Below are positions 34,993-44,797 of a stretch of DNA of 64,000 bases, piece by piece. Position 1 is the first letter of the stretch. Each line of letters starts with the position of its first letter. The stretch is from Caballeronia insecticola. Its GTDB lineage: Bacteria > Pseudomonadota > Gammaproteobacteria > Burkholderiales > Burkholderiaceae. The stretch lies in assembly GCF_000402035.1 (NCBI RefSeq), contig NC_021294.1, forward strand, positions 62,001-126,000. The letters run 5' to 3'. The position numbers and the translations under genes were made by a program. The notes below the pieces were generated by a model, which worked only from the letters and a program-made list of their open reading frames with translations, was not told the DNA's origin and did not search any database.

Positions 34993-37245
34993 TTACTTCG
35001 CGCGCGCCTCTGCATCGGCCAGCGCGGCGTTGAGCGTCTTGCTCGGACGCATCACGGCTTCGAGCTTCTTCTCGTCCGGCTTGTAGTAGCCGCCGATGTC
35101 CGCTTCCTGACCTTGCACGGCCGCGAGTTCGTCGACGATCTTCTGCTCGTTCTCAGTCAGCGTCTTCGCGAGCGGCGCGAACAGTTCGGCGAGTTCGCGG
35201 TCTTCCGTCTGCTGCGCGAGTTCCTGCGCCCAGTAGGTAGCGAGATAGAACTGGCTGCCGCGATTGTCCAACTGGCCGGTCTTCGGCGACGGGCTCTTGT
35301 TGTTGTCGAGCAGCTTGCCGGTGGCGGCGTCGAGCGCCTTCGCAACGAGCTTCGCACGCGCGTTGTTATGCTTGATGCCGAGTTCTTCCAGCGACACCGC
35401 CAGCGCGAGGAATTCGCCGAGCGAGTCCCAGCGCAGGTGGTTTTCCTGCACGAGTTGCTGCACGTGCTTCGGTGCCGAGCCGCCCGCGCCGGTCTCGTAC
35501 AAGCCGCCGCCTGCCATCAGCGGAACGATCGACAGCATCTTCGCGCTGGTGCCGAGTTCCATGATCGGGAACAGGTCCGTCAGATAGTCGCGCAGGATGT
35601 TACCGGTAGCCGAGATCGTGTCCATGCCGCGGATCACGCGTTCGAGCGTGTAACGCATTGCGCGCACTTGCGACATGATGTGGATTTCGAGGCCGGTGAG
35701 GTCGTAGTCCTTCAGGTACGTTTCGACCTTCTTGATCAGTTCGTTTTCGTGCGGACGATACGGGTCGAGCCAGAACACCGCGGGCATGCCCGAATTCTTC
35801 ACGCGCGTCACGGCGAGCTTGACCCAGTCGCGGATCGGCGCGTCCTTGACGAGGCACATGCGCCAGATGTCGCCCTTCTCGACTTGCTGCGTCAGCGCCT
35901 CGATGACTTCGCCCGACGCGTTGTCGACGATGCGCGCCGTGCCGTCTTCCGGAATCTCGAAGGTCTTGTCGTGCGAGCCGTACTCTTCGGCCTTCTGCGC
36001 CATCAGACCGACGTTCGGGACCGTGCCCATGGTCTTCGGGTCGAACGCGCCGTTGGTCTTGCAGAAGTTGATGATTTCCTGATAGATGCGCGCAAACGTG
36101 CTTTCCGGGATCAGGCACTTGGTGTCCTGCGGACGGCCGTCGGCGCCCCACATCTTGCCGCCGGCGCGGATCATCGCGGGCATGGAGGCATCGACGATCA
36201 CGTCGTTCGGTGCGTGCAGGTTCGAGATGCCCTTGGCCGAATCGACCATTGCGAGCATCGGGCGATGCTCGTGGCACGCGTGCATGTCGCGGATGACTTC
36301 ATCGCGCTGCGATTCCGGCAGCGCCTCGATTTTCGAGTACAGATCGACGAGACCGTTGTTCACGTTGACGCCGAGTTCCTCGAACAGCTTCGCGTGCTTG
36401 GCGAACGCGTCCTTGTAGAACACCTTCACGGCGTGGCCGAAAACGATCGGGTGCGACACCTTCATCATGGTCGCCTTGACGTGCAGCGACAGCATGACGC
36501 CGGTCTTGCGCGCGTCTTCCATCTGGTCTTCGTAGAACTGCACGAGCGCGTTCTTGCTCATGAACATGCTGTCGACGATCTCGCCTTCCTGCAGCGTGAC
36601 CTTCGGCTTGAGCACGATGGTCTCGCCGCGCTTCGTGACGAGTTCCATGCGCACTTCGCGGGCGCGGTCGTTCGTGATCGACTTTTCGCCGTGATAGAAG
36701 TCGCCGTGCTTCATGTGCGCGACGTGCGTGCGCGAAGCCATGCTCCACTCGCCCATGCTGTGCGGATGCTTCTTCGCGTAGTTCTTGACCGCGAGCGGCG
36801 CGCGGCGGTCCGAGTTGCCTTCGCGCAGCACCGGGTTCACGGCCGAGCCGAGGCACTTCGAATAGCGCGCGCGGATGGCTTTCTCTTCGTCGTTCTTCGG
36901 CTCTTCGGGGTAGTCGGGCAGCTTGTAGCCCTTCGACTGCAGTTCCTTGATCGCGCTGATCAGCTGATGCAGCGACGCGCTGATGTTCGGCAGCTTGATG
37001 ATGTTGGTGTCGGCGTCTTGCGTGAGTTCGCCGAGATGCGCGAGGTTGTCCGGCACCTTTTGCTCGTCGGTCAGAAATTCGCCGAACTCGCCGAGGATGC
37101 GGCCCGCGACGGAAATGTCGCTCGTTTCGATGTTCACGCCCGCCGGCGCGACGAAGGTGCGGATGATCGGCAGAAAGGCGCTGGTCGCGAGCAGCGGGGC
37201 TTCGTCGGTCAGGGTGTAGATGATGGTGGGTTGCTGGTTACTCAT
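34993..37245 (-). CDS. icd: NADP-dependent isocitrate dehydrogenase, monomeric type
   Basis: A 750-residue single-chain isocitrate dehydrogenase, about twice the length of the dimeric enzyme and unrelated to it in layout. The opening [26 protein letters not shown] and the blocks [23 protein letters not shown] and [21 protein letters not shown] are typical. It oxidises isocitrate to 2-oxoglutarate with NADP in the TCA cycle. The ATG at 37245 fits the family; the frame runs on upstream but looks non-coding. A candidate promoter and a TCTTATACAAGA dyad lie about 150-190 bp upstream. It has its own terminator, so it is monocistronic. Confidence 0.95.
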   Translation of the reverse strand: MSNQQPTIIYTLTDEAPLLATSAFLPIIRTFVAPAGVNIETSDISVAGRILGEFGEFLTDEQKVPDNLAHLGELTQDADTNIIKLPNISASLHQLISAIKELQSKGYKLPDYPEEPKNDEEKAIRARYSKCLGSAVNPVLREGNSDRRAPLAVKNYAKKHPHSMGEWSMASRTHVAHMKHGDFYHGEKSITNDRAREVRMELVTKRGETIVLKPKVTLQEGEIVDSMFMSKNALVQFYEDQMEDARKTGVMLSLHVKATMMKVSHPIVFGHAVKVFYKDAFAKHAKLFEELGVNVNNGLVDLYSKIEALPESQRDEVIRDMHACHEHRPMLAMVDSAKGISNLHAPNDVIVDASMPAMIRAGGKMWGADGRPQDTKCLIPESTFARIYQEIINFCKTNGAFDPKTMGTVPNVGLMAQKAEEYGSHDKTFEIPEDGTARIVDNASGEVIEALTQQVEKGDIWRMCLVKDAPIRDWVKLAVTRVKNSGMPAVFWLDPYRPHENELIKKVETYLKDYDLTGLEIHIMSQVRAMRYTLERVIRGMDTISATGNILRDYLTDLFPIMELGTSAKMLSIVPLMAGGGLYETGAGGSAPKHVQQLVQENHLRWDSLGEFLALAVSLEELGIKHNNARAKLVAKALDAATGKLLDNNKSPSPKTGQLDNRGSQFYLATYWAQELAQQTEDRELAELFAPLAKTLTENEQKIVDELAAVQGQEADIGGYYKPDEKKLEAVMRPSKTLNAALADAEARAK

Positions 37246-37392
37246 CGCTTGTCTCGACATCCGAAAACAGGTTGGGAAAAAACCGCCGGCCTCAAATCGC
37301 CTTTCCGGCAACAAACCGCTATTCTGCCTGAAATTGCGTGACGCGCGTGCGAAAGAAGCCTTGCACGGACGGCCAAAACGGGCGTTTTTCTT

Positions 37393-37433
37393 GCTATATC
37401 AAATACTTAGATTTTTTCAAGTCTTATACAAGA
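37393..37433 (-). promoter_or_regulatory. icd promoter and adjacent near-palindrome
   Basis: On the minus strand TTGAAA (37415-37420) and TATAGC (37393-37398) are 16 bp apart. Directly upstream is TCTTGTATAAGA (37422-37433), a 12-bp dyad with one mismatch. A TCTTATATAAGA-like motif is, as I recall, a GntR-family site seen before TCA-cycle and propionate genes in betaproteobacteria. Confidence 0.45.
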
Positions 37434-37492
37434 GTTGCGTTCCGGCGTCTTCGTTGCGGCAGCCGGAACGTTTCACGAAATGATTTCGCGCA

Positions 37493-38503
37493 TCACCCGG
37501 CGAAATAGCCGTTTGCGCGGAACCAGTCGAGCGCGTCCTTCAGCCCCTCGCGATACGGACGCGCGCCGTATCCCAGTTCGCGTTCGGCCTTGGCCGAGGT
37601 GAAGTACATCTTGTTCTTCGACATGCGCAGCGCGTCCACGGTGACGAACGGCTCTTTGCCGCTGAACTTCGCGAACAGTTCCGCGCCGACCGCGAGCGGA
37701 TAGAGCGGCCCGCGCGGCAGCTTGATGGTCGGCGGCTTGCGCCCGACGAAGCCCGCGATATCCGCCAGCATCTGCTGCAACGGCAGGTTTTCGCCGCCGA
37801 GAATGTACCGTTCGCCGATCTTGCCGCGTTCCAGCGCGAGAAAATGCCCGTTCGCGACGTCATCGACGTGCACGAGGTTCAGGCCGGTATCGACGAACGC
37901 CGGAATCTTGCCCGTCGCCGCTTCGAGGATGATGCGCCCGGTCGGCGTCGGGCGCACGTCGCGCGGGCCGATCGGCGTCGACGGATTGACGATCACCGCA
38001 GGCAGCGCGTTTTGGGCGACCATGCGCTCGACCGCGCGCTCGGCCAGCACCTTGCTGCGCTTGTAGGCGCCGATCGTGCTCGCCGCATCGGAGGGTTTGG
38101 TTTCGTCGACGATCGCGCCGGAACTCGTCACCTTGAGCGTCGCGACGCTGCTCGTATAGACGATGCGCTCGACGCCTTCGGCCAGCGCCGCGCGCATGGT
38201 CGCCTCGGTGCCTTCGAGGTTGGCGCGCTCGATTTCGCTCGGGTCCGGCGCCCAGATGCGGTAATCCGCCGCGACGTGGAAAAGGAAGCGCACGCCTTTG
38301 AGCGCGGCGCGCATCGAGGCTTCGTCGCGCATGTCGCCGACGACGATCTCCGCGTCCAGCGCCTCGACGTTCTTGCGCGGACTCGTCGCGCGCACAAGCA
38401 CGCGCACGTCGAAGCCGCGTGCGATGGCGAGCCGCGCGACCGCGGACCCGACAAATCCCGATGCGCCCGTGACAAGCACGCGAGAGCCGGAAAAATCAGT
38501 CAT
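37493..38503 (-). CDS. hpnA: hopanoid-associated sugar epimerase HpnA
   Basis: A 336-residue extended SDR. The NAD-binding loop VTGASGFVGSAVA lies at residues 11-23, and the catalytic Tyr/Lys pair is YKRSK. FHVAADYRIWAPDPSEIERANLEGT is typical of HpnA. The family is found in hopanoid clusters and is thought to act on nucleotide-sugar or NAD-dependent head-group steps; the reaction is not defined by sequence. GAGG lies several bases before the ATG. It is upstream of icd on the same strand but separated by 247 bp with a separate promoter. Confidence 0.92.
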   Translation of the reverse strand: MTDFSGSRVLVTGASGFVGSAVARLAIARGFDVRVLVRATSPRKNVEALDAEIVVGDMRDEASMRAALKGVRFLFHVAADYRIWAPDPSEIERANLEGTEATMRAALAEGVERIVYTSSVATLKVTSSGAIVDETKPSDAASTIGAYKRSKVLAERAVERMVAQNALPAVIVNPSTPIGPRDVRPTPTGRIILEAATGKIPAFVDTGLNLVHVDDVANGHFLALERGKIGERYILGGENLPLQQMLADIAGFVGRKPPTIKLPRGPLYPLAVGAELFAKFSGKEPFVTVDALRMSKNKMYFTSAKAERELGYGARPYREGLKDALDWFRANGYFAG

Positions 38504-38675
38504 TCTTACCTCGTTGAAAACGCACGCGCGGCCGCGTTTCGTAACAACTGCCGCGCAAAAAGAGTTTGGGCGAGCGGCCGCAAACCTAGGTGTGACAAGG
38601 GCTTGCCGGTCATGCTATGGTCCGTGCCTGCTGCCGGTGCGAGGCCGCGCAAAACATGAACACAACCGGTGAACG

Positions 38676-41600
38676 ATGCCTCAAGACACTCGGAACCTAA
38701 CCTCCTGGATCTACCTCGCCATCGCGATCGCGCTTGCCGCCGTGTTCGCCATCGATCTGCTCACGCCCATGCGTGTCGCGATCTGGGTGTTCTACGTGCT
38801 GCCTGTCGTCCTGTGCGTGTGGGCGAACCGGCCGGCTATGCCGATCGTCGTTGCCACGGTTTCGTCGGCGCTGATGATCGCGGGCTACGTATTCTCCTCC
38901 GCCGACGCAAGCGCGAACCCCGAAGTGCTGCAACTCAATCGCGCGATGGGCATTGTCGTGCTGCTCGTGCTCGCGGCGGTGGCGCATCTGTATATCAAAT
39001 CGCGGCTCGCGGTTCAACGCACGGCCTGGCTGCAGCAGGGCATCGTGCAGCTTGCGCTGCAACTGCGCGGCGAGCAGTCTCCGGATTCGATCGGCGCGAG
39101 CGTGCTGCGTTCGATCGTGCCGTACGTCGATGCCAAAGTGGCTGTGGTCTATGCGCTCGAAGGCGAGGTGCTCGTGCGCGTGGCGGCGTGGGCGTTGCCG
39201 GACGAGGACAGCGCGCCGCGCCGGATTGCGCGGGGCGAAGGGCTCGTCGGCCAGGCGCTCGCCGATGCGCGCGTGCTCGAACTGCGCGACGCTTCCGCGC
39301 ACTATCTGAGAACCGGTTCCGCGCTGGGGAAAGCGGCGGCGTCGCGTGTCGTGATCGCGCCGCTCTACGCCGACGGCGACGTGGCCGGCGCGATCGAGCT
39401 GGGTTTCGTCGGCGTCGAAGGCCGTTTCGACGATGCCCGCGCGCTGCTCGACATGGCCGCGGAGCCGATCGGCGTTGCGCTGCGCTCGGCGAAGTATCGT
39501 GCGCGTCTCGTCGAACTGCTGGATGAAACGCAGCGCCAGAGCGAGGAAATGCAGGTGCAGCAGGAAGAGCTGCGCGTGTCGAACGAGGAACTGGAGGAGC
39601 GCGGCCGGGCGTTGCAGGATTCGCAGGCGCGGCTGGAGCAGCAGCAGGCGGAACTGGAACAGACCAATGTCCAGCTCGAAGAACACACGCAGCATCTGGA
39701 GCGGCAGAAGGCCGAGCTTTTGCAGGCGCAGCAGGAACTGACCGCGAACGCGCTGGAAATGGAGCGCGCGAGCCAGTACAAGTCGGAGTTCCTCGCGAAC
39801 ATGTCGCACGAGTTGCGCACGCCGCTCAACAGCTCGCTGATTCTCGCGAAGCTCCTGCAGGACAACAAGCAAGGCAATCTCACCGACGAACAGGTGCGGT
39901 TCGCCGCGACGATTCATTCGTCGAACAGCGATCTGCTCTCGCTCATCAACGACATTCTCGATCTGTCGAAAGTCGAGGCCGGTCAGATGGACGTGCAATT
40001 CGCGCCCGCCGCCGTCGATTCGATCCTGGAGGCACTGAAGCAGTCCTTCGCGCCCGTCGCGCAGAACAAGGGCCTCGAATTCATCACCGAACACGGCGAG
40101 AACGTGCCGCAGTATTTCGTCACGGACAGCCAGCGGCTGCTGCAAGTGCTGCGCAATCTGCTGTCGAACGCGTTCAAGTTCACCGAGCGCGGCAGCGTGA
40201 CGGTCGCGGTGCAGCGCGCAAGCGACAATGCGCTGCGTTTCGAGGTGCGCGATACGGGCATCGGCATCGCGCGGGAAAAGCAGGACATGATCTTCCAGGC
40301 GTTCCAGCAGGCCGACGGCACCACGAGCCGCAGATACGGCGGCAGCGGCCTCGGACTGTCGATCTCGCGCGAATTTTCGCGTCTGCTGGGCGGCACGGTC
40401 GCGGTAACGAGCGAACCGGGCAAGGGCAGCGTGTTTTCCGTGACGCTGCCGATCGCCGCGCGCGAGGGCACCGTCGTCGCGAAGCTCGACACGCTCACGC
40501 AGACGGGCGAGCCCGCGCCCGCGGCCATGCAGCAAGCCGCGCCCGCGCCGGTCAAGGCACCGCCGCCTCAGCCGCCCATGCCAATGCCGTCTACGATGCC
40601 CGAGCCGATGCCTATCGCCGACGACCGCGCCGAACGGAAGCATCCGGATCGCGCGATTCTCGTCATCGAGGACGATCAGACGTTCGCGCGCATTCTCTAC
40701 GATCTCGCCCACGAGCTCGAATTCGACTGCGTGCACGCCGCCACCGCGACGCAAGGCGTGGAACTCGCGCGCTCGATGCAGCCGAGCGGCATCCTGCTCG
40801 ACATCGGCTTGCCGGACCAGTCCGGTCTCACGGTGCTCGAATGGCTCAAGCACGATCCGCTCACGCGTCATATTCCGATCCATATCGTGTCCGCGACCGA
40901 TCACGCCGATGTCGCGCTGCATCTCGGCGCGATCGGCTACACGCTCAAGCCGAGCGCGCGCGACGATCTCGCAACCGCGATCCGCAAGCTCGAAGCGCGT
41001 TCGTCGCAGGGCATGCGCCGCGTGCTCGTCGTGGAGGACGATCCGGCGCTGCGCCAGAGCATCCACGCGCTGCTCGCGAGCGAGACGGTGGCGATCGTCG
41101 AGGCGGGGTCGATTGCCGAGGCGCTCGACGAAATGCAGCGCGCGTCCTTCGATTGCGTCGTGATGGATCTCGCGCTGCCCGACGGCTCCGGCTACGAACT
41201 GCTCGAACGCGTGTCGACGAGCGGCGGCCCCGCGTCGCCGCCGGTGATCGTCTATACGGGACGGCTGCTGTCGCAGGAAGAAGAGCAGCGCCTGCGCCGT
41301 TATTCGAAATCGATCATCATCAAGGGGGCGAAGTCGCCGGAGCGTCTGCTCGACGAAGTGACGCTGTTCCTGCACAGCGTCGAGAGCGCGTTGCCGCCGG
41401 AACAGCAGCGCATGCTGCGCGCGGCGCGTCAGCGCGACGACGTGTTCGAAGGCCGCACGATCCTCCTCGCCGAGGACGACGTGCGCAACATCTTCGCGCT
41501 CTCGCGCGTGATCGAGCCGCTCGGCGCCACGCTCGAAATCGCGCGCAACGGGCGCGAGGCGCTCGAAGCGCTTGCGCGCCGCAGCGACATCGACCTCGTT

Positions 41601-41822
41601 CTGATGGACGTGATGATGCCCGAGATGGACGGCCTGACCGCGATGACCGAAATTCGCAAGCAGGCGCAGCATGCGCGGCTGCCGATCATCGCGCTGACGG
41701 CGAAGGCAATGCCGAGCGACCGCCAGAAATGTCTCGAAGCGGGTGCGGACGATTACATATCCAAGCCCATCGATGTGGATAAGCTCGTCTCGCTGTGCCG
41801 CGTATGGCTGCGGCAACGATGA
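38676..41822 (+). CDS. membrane GAF hybrid histidine kinase with three receiver domains
   Basis: A 1048-residue protein. Three or four membrane helices lie in residues ~10-112, then a GAF domain (~120-272) and a long Gln/Glu-rich coiled coil (~285-368). The kinase core has phospho-acceptor H378 (NMSHELRTPLN) and ATP boxes RDTGIGI and GGSGLGLSI. A Pro-rich linker (~615-645) leads to three tandem receivers with LLDIGLPD, VMDLALPD and LMDVMMPE acceptor regions. The GAF and coiled coil may relay a small-molecule or CheB/CheR signal. No PAS domain is seen. Its TGA overlaps the cheR ATG as ATGA, so translation is coupled. Confidence 0.92.
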   Translation: MPQDTRNLTSWIYLAIAIALAAVFAIDLLTPMRVAIWVFYVLPVVLCVWANRPAMPIVVATVSSALMIAGYVFSSADASANPEVLQLNRAMGIVVLLVLAAVAHLYIKSRLAVQRTAWLQQGIVQLALQLRGEQSPDSIGASVLRSIVPYVDAKVAVVYALEGEVLVRVAAWALPDEDSAPRRIARGEGLVGQALADARVLELRDASAHYLRTGSALGKAAASRVVIAPLYADGDVAGAIELGFVGVEGRFDDARALLDMAAEPIGVALRSAKYRARLVELLDETQRQSEEMQVQQEELRVSNEELEERGRALQDSQARLEQQQAELEQTNVQLEEHTQHLERQKAELLQAQQELTANALEMERASQYKSEFLANMSHELRTPLNSSLILAKLLQDNKQGNLTDEQVRFAATIHSSNSDLLSLINDILDLSKVEAGQMDVQFAPAAVDSILEALKQSFAPVAQNKGLEFITEHGENVPQYFVTDSQRLLQVLRNLLSNAFKFTERGSVTVAVQRASDNALRFEVRDTGIGIAREKQDMIFQAFQQADGTTSRRYGGSGLGLSISREFSRLLGGTVAVTSEPGKGSVFSVTLPIAAREGTVVAKLDTLTQTGEPAPAAMQQAAPAPVKAPPPQPPMPMPSTMPEPMPIADDRAERKHPDRAILVIEDDQTFARILYDLAHELEFDCVHAATATQGVELARSMQPSGILLDIGLPDQSGLTVLEWLKHDPLTRHIPIHIVSATDHADVALHLGAIGYTLKPSARDDLATAIRKLEARSSQGMRRVLVVEDDPALRQSIHALLASETVAIVEAGSIAEALDEMQRASFDCVVMDLALPDGSGYELLERVSTSGGPASPPVIVYTGRLLSQEEEQRLRRYSKSIIIKGAKSPERLLDEVTLFLHSVESALPPEQQRMLRAARQRDDVFEGRTILLAEDDVRNIFALSRVIEPLGATLEIARNGREALEALARRSDIDLVLMDVMMPEMDGLTAMTEIRKQAQHARLPIIALTAKAMPSDRQKCLEAGADDYISKPIDVDKLVSLCRVWLRQR

Positions 41823-42676
41823 ACGATTCGACCCTGCACATGACCGAAAGCACGCACGACGAAGACGCGACGTTCGACATCGAACTGAAGCTGCTCCTCG
41901 AAGCGATCTACCTGCGCTATCAGCACGACTTCCGGCATTACTCCGTGAGTTCGCTGCGGCGCAGGCTCGCGCAGGCGGTGCAGGATCTGAATCTGCCGAC
42001 GCTTTCGCAATTGCAGGAGCGCATCCTGCGCGATCCGGCGCTGTTCGCGCGGCTGTTTCAGTACCTCACGGTGCAGGTCAGCGAGATGTTCCGCGACCCG
42101 CAGTATTTCCGCGCGATCCGCGAGCAGGTCGTGCCGATTCTGCAGACGTATCCGTCGATCAAGGTCTGGGTCGCGGGATGCAGCAGCGGCGAGGAACTGT
42201 GGTCGCTCGCGGTGCTGTTCGCCGAGGAGAAGATCGCGGACCGCACCGTGTTCTACGCGACGGATATCAACGCCGACGCGCTGCGTCAGGCCGAAAATGG
42301 TATTTATCCGCTCGAACGCATGGCCAGCTTCAGCCAGAACTATCTGGCGGCGGGCGGCAAGCGGTCGCTGTCGGACTACTATCACGCGGCTTATGGAGCG
42401 GCGAAGTTCTCGCAGACGCTCAAGTCGCGCGTAGTGTTCGCGGATCATAGCCTCGCCACCGACAGCGTGTTTCTCGAAGCGCATCTGGTGTCGTGCCGCA
42501 ATGTGCTGATCTATTTCGATCGCGCTTTGCAGGATCGCGCGCTCGGCCTGTTCAGCGATTCGCTCGTGCGGCGCGGGTTTCTCGGTCTCGGCAGCAAGGA
42601 GAGCCTGCGTTTTTCGAAGTACGCGGACCGCTTTGCGGACTTCAATCCGCGCGAGCGGCTTTACCAGAAGGTGTGA
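41819..42676 (+). CDS. CheR-type methyltransferase
   Basis: A 285-residue CheR homologue that would transfer methyl groups from SAM to glutamates. The N-terminal helical domain (IYLRYQHDFRHYSVSSLRRRL) is followed by the SAM-binding domain with VWVAGCSSGEELWSLA, FYATDINADALRQA and VSCRNVLIYFD, all characteristic. No chemoreceptor is encoded in the operon, so the substrate may be the coiled coil of the upstream kinase or another protein; this is speculative. The start overlaps the kinase stop as ATGA. Confidence 0.92.
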   Translation: MNDSTLHMTESTHDEDATFDIELKLLLEAIYLRYQHDFRHYSVSSLRRRLAQAVQDLNLPTLSQLQERILRDPALFARLFQYLTVQVSEMFRDPQYFRAIREQVVPILQTYPSIKVWVAGCSSGEELWSLAVLFAEEKIADRTVFYATDINADALRQAENGIYPLERMASFSQNYLAAGGKRSLSDYYHAAYGAAKFSQTLKSRVVFADHSLATDSVFLEAHLVSCRNVLIYFDRALQDRALGLFSDSLVRRGFLGLGSKESLRFSKYADRFADFNPRERLYQKV

Positions 42677-42678
42677 CG

Positions 42679-43275
42679 ATGTTCGACGCAGCGCGCATCG
42701 GAGCAGTCGTGATCGGCGCATCGGCGGGCGGCGTCGAGGCGCTCAACCTGTTGCTGCCGGTGCTGCCGAAAGCGTTCGCGGCACCGGTGCTCGTCGTCGT
42801 GCACGTGCGGCAAGGGCAGCCGAGCCTGTTGCCGGGGCTGTTCGCCGCGCGCTGCGCGCTCGCCATCGAAGAACCGTTCGACAAGGACGAGATCGCGCCG
42901 GGCACCGTGTATTTCGCGCCGCCGGGCTATCACATGCTCGTTGAGGCGGAAGGCGGCGCGGCGCCGTCGATCGCGCTGTCGATCGACCCGCCGGTGCGCT
43001 TCTCGCGGCCGTCGGTGGACGTGCTGTTCGAGTCGGCGGCGCATGCCTATGGCGAGCGGCTGCTCAGCATCGTCCTGTCCGGCGCCAACGACGACGGCGC
43101 CCGCGGCGCGCGCACGATTCGCGAAGCGGGCGGCGCGTGCTGGGCGCAAGACCCGGCGACGGCCACCGCTCCCGCGATGCCGCTCGCGGCCATTGCGGCG
43201 GACGCCGCGAACGAAGTGCTCACGCTGGAACAGATGGCGATGCGGCTCACGCAATACGTGGACCACTCGAAATGA
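42679..43275 (+). CDS. stand-alone CheB-type methylesterase (no receiver)
   Basis: A 198-residue catalytic CheB domain. The triad can be placed at S15 (GASAGG), H42 (VVHVRQG) and D138 or D139 (LSGANDDGARG). Classical CheB has a regulatory receiver in front; here it is absent, so activity cannot be switched by direct phosphorylation. It would reverse methylation set by the CheR two bases upstream. The ATG of the next open frame overlaps its stop, but the downstream kinase more likely starts at 43296. Confidence 0.92.
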   Translation: MFDAARIGAVVIGASAGGVEALNLLLPVLPKAFAAPVLVVVHVRQGQPSLLPGLFAARCALAIEEPFDKDEIAPGTVYFAPPGYHMLVEAEGGAAPSIALSIDPPVRFSRPSVDVLFESAAHAYGERLLSIVLSGANDDGARGARTIREAGGACWAQDPATATAPAMPLAAIAADAANEVLTLEQMAMRLTQYVDHSK

Positions 43276-43295
43276 AAGAGGCAAGGAGTCTCCAG

Positions 43296-44435
43296 ATGAC
43301 GCAACCCATCCACGTGCTGATCGTCGACGACATCCGCAACAACATCACCGCGCTCGAAGCGTCGCTTGCGCGGCCGGATTTGTCGGTGCTGAAAGCCGAA
43401 TCGGGACCGGCCGCGCTCGAGCTTCTGCTCAAGCACGAAGTCGCGCTCGCCATTCTCGATGTCAACATGCCCGGCATGGACGGCTTCGAACTGGCCGAAC
43501 TGATGCGCGGCAGCCCGCGCACCGCGCACGTGCCGATCATCTTTCTCACGGCGACCGCGCAGGACGCGAGCCGCACGTTCCGCGGTTACGAAGCGGGCGC
43601 GGTGGACTTTCTCTACAAGCCGTTCGATTCGCGCATCCTGAATTCGAAGGTCGATGTGTTCATCCAGATGGAACGCCAGAAGCAGCAACTCGCGACGCAA
43701 CTCGCGACCGTGCAGCAACTGCTCGACGCAAACGAAATGCTGATGGCCGTGCTCGGCCACGATCTGCGCACGCCGTTGTCGGCGGTGATCGCGTCGGCGG
43801 AATATCTCGCGCGTTTCGTGCAGGACGAGAACGTCGCGAATATCGGCACGCGCATCAAGTCGAGCGGCATGCGCATGGTGCGCATGGTCGATCAGTTGCT
43901 GAACCTCGCGCGCCTGCGCGGCGGCCGCGTGACTTTGCAGCCGCGCGCGGTGGAACTGATGACGCTCGCGAAAAATATCGTCGATGAATACGAGGCGCGC
44001 GTCGGGCGCGGGCGCATCTTCGTGCTGCGTCAGGGCGACACGCTGCTGCAGGGCGACGGCGATCTGCTGTCGCAGGTGTTTTCGAACCTTATCGGCAACG
44101 CGTTGCAACACGGGCTCGAAGGCTCGGCGATTCAGGTGCGCCTTGACGGCAATGCCGACGCCGTCACCATCGTGGTGCAGAACGCCGGCGAAATTCCCGC
44201 CGAAATTCTGCCGACGATCTTCGCGCCGTATCGCTCGGGGCAACGCCAGAACGAATCGAGCGGCCTCGGTCTCGGGCTCTACATCACGCGGGAGATTGCG
44301 CAGATGCACGGCGGCGACGTCCGGGTGAAGTCGACGTCCGAAGCGGGCACGATTTTCGAAGTCACGTTGCCGCGCGTGCTGCACCCGCGTGCCGGCGAGC
44401 ACGCCGATCACGCGCAGCCGTTCCGTCTCAGTTGA
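43296..44435 (+). CDS. receiver-histidine kinase fusion protein
   Basis: About 379 residues, soluble. An N-terminal receiver (VLIVDDIRNNITALE, acceptor in AILDVNMPGMDG, lysine in FLYKPF) is fused to a histidine kinase core (AVLGHDLRTPLSAVI, FSNLIGNALQHG, GLGLGLYITREIA). Such proteins act as relays: phosphorylation of the receiver alters the kinase. AAGGAG lies seven bases before the ATG at 43296, favouring it over the ATG at 43272, which overlaps the cheB stop. It is the last gene of the four-gene operon. It could receive phosphate from the upstream hybrid kinase. Confidence 0.9.
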   Translation: MTQPIHVLIVDDIRNNITALEASLARPDLSVLKAESGPAALELLLKHEVALAILDVNMPGMDGFELAELMRGSPRTAHVPIIFLTATAQDASRTFRGYEAGAVDFLYKPFDSRILNSKVDVFIQMERQKQQLATQLATVQQLLDANEMLMAVLGHDLRTPLSAVIASAEYLARFVQDENVANIGTRIKSSGMRMVRMVDQLLNLARLRGGRVTLQPRAVELMTLAKNIVDEYEARVGRGRIFVLRQGDTLLQGDGDLLSQVFSNLIGNALQHGLEGSAIQVRLDGNADAVTIVVQNAGEIPAEILPTIFAPYRSGQRQNESSGLGLGLYITREIAQMHGGDVRVKSTSEAGTIFEVTLPRVLHPRAGEHADHAQPFRLS

Positions 44436-44500
44436 AGCGCTCGCGGGCGCGCGTGTCTACAATGCGCCCTATCGACGAACAACGAACGATGGAGAACGCA

Positions 44501-44797
44501 ATGCCGGGCCCGGATCTGAACACGAGAATCGAAACCTATTACGTGCGCGTGCGGGGCGTCGTGCAGGGCGTGGGTTTCAGGCATCACACGGTGAGGCGCG
44601 CGCATGAGCTTGGCGTGCGCGGCTGGGTCGCCAATCTCGACGACGGCTCGGTCGAAGCGATCGTCCAGGGCGCGGCCAATCAGGTCGATCTGATGCTCGA
44701 ATGGCTGCGACGCGGGCCGCCGCATGCCCGCGTTACCGACTTCGTCAGCGAAGAGCGTCACATCGAGAAGCGTTATGAACGCTTCGAACAACATTAA
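44501..44797 (+). CDS. acyP: acylphosphatase
   Basis: A 98-residue enzyme with the acylphosphatase signature: VRVRGVVQGVGFRHHTVRRAHELGVRGWVANLDDGSVEAI, in which the GVGFR loop carries the catalytic Arg and VANLDDGSVE the catalytic Asn. It hydrolyses carboxyl-phosphate bonds such as acetyl phosphate and acylphosphates. GGAG lies six bases before the ATG at 44501; an ATG at 44489 would add four residues. The stop codon overlaps that of the convergent egtD gene by two bases. Confidence 0.9.
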   Translation: MPGPDLNTRIETYYVRVRGVVQGVGFRHHTVRRAHELGVRGWVANLDDGSVEAIVQGAANQVDLMLEWLRRGPPHARVTDFVSEERHIEKRYERFEQH

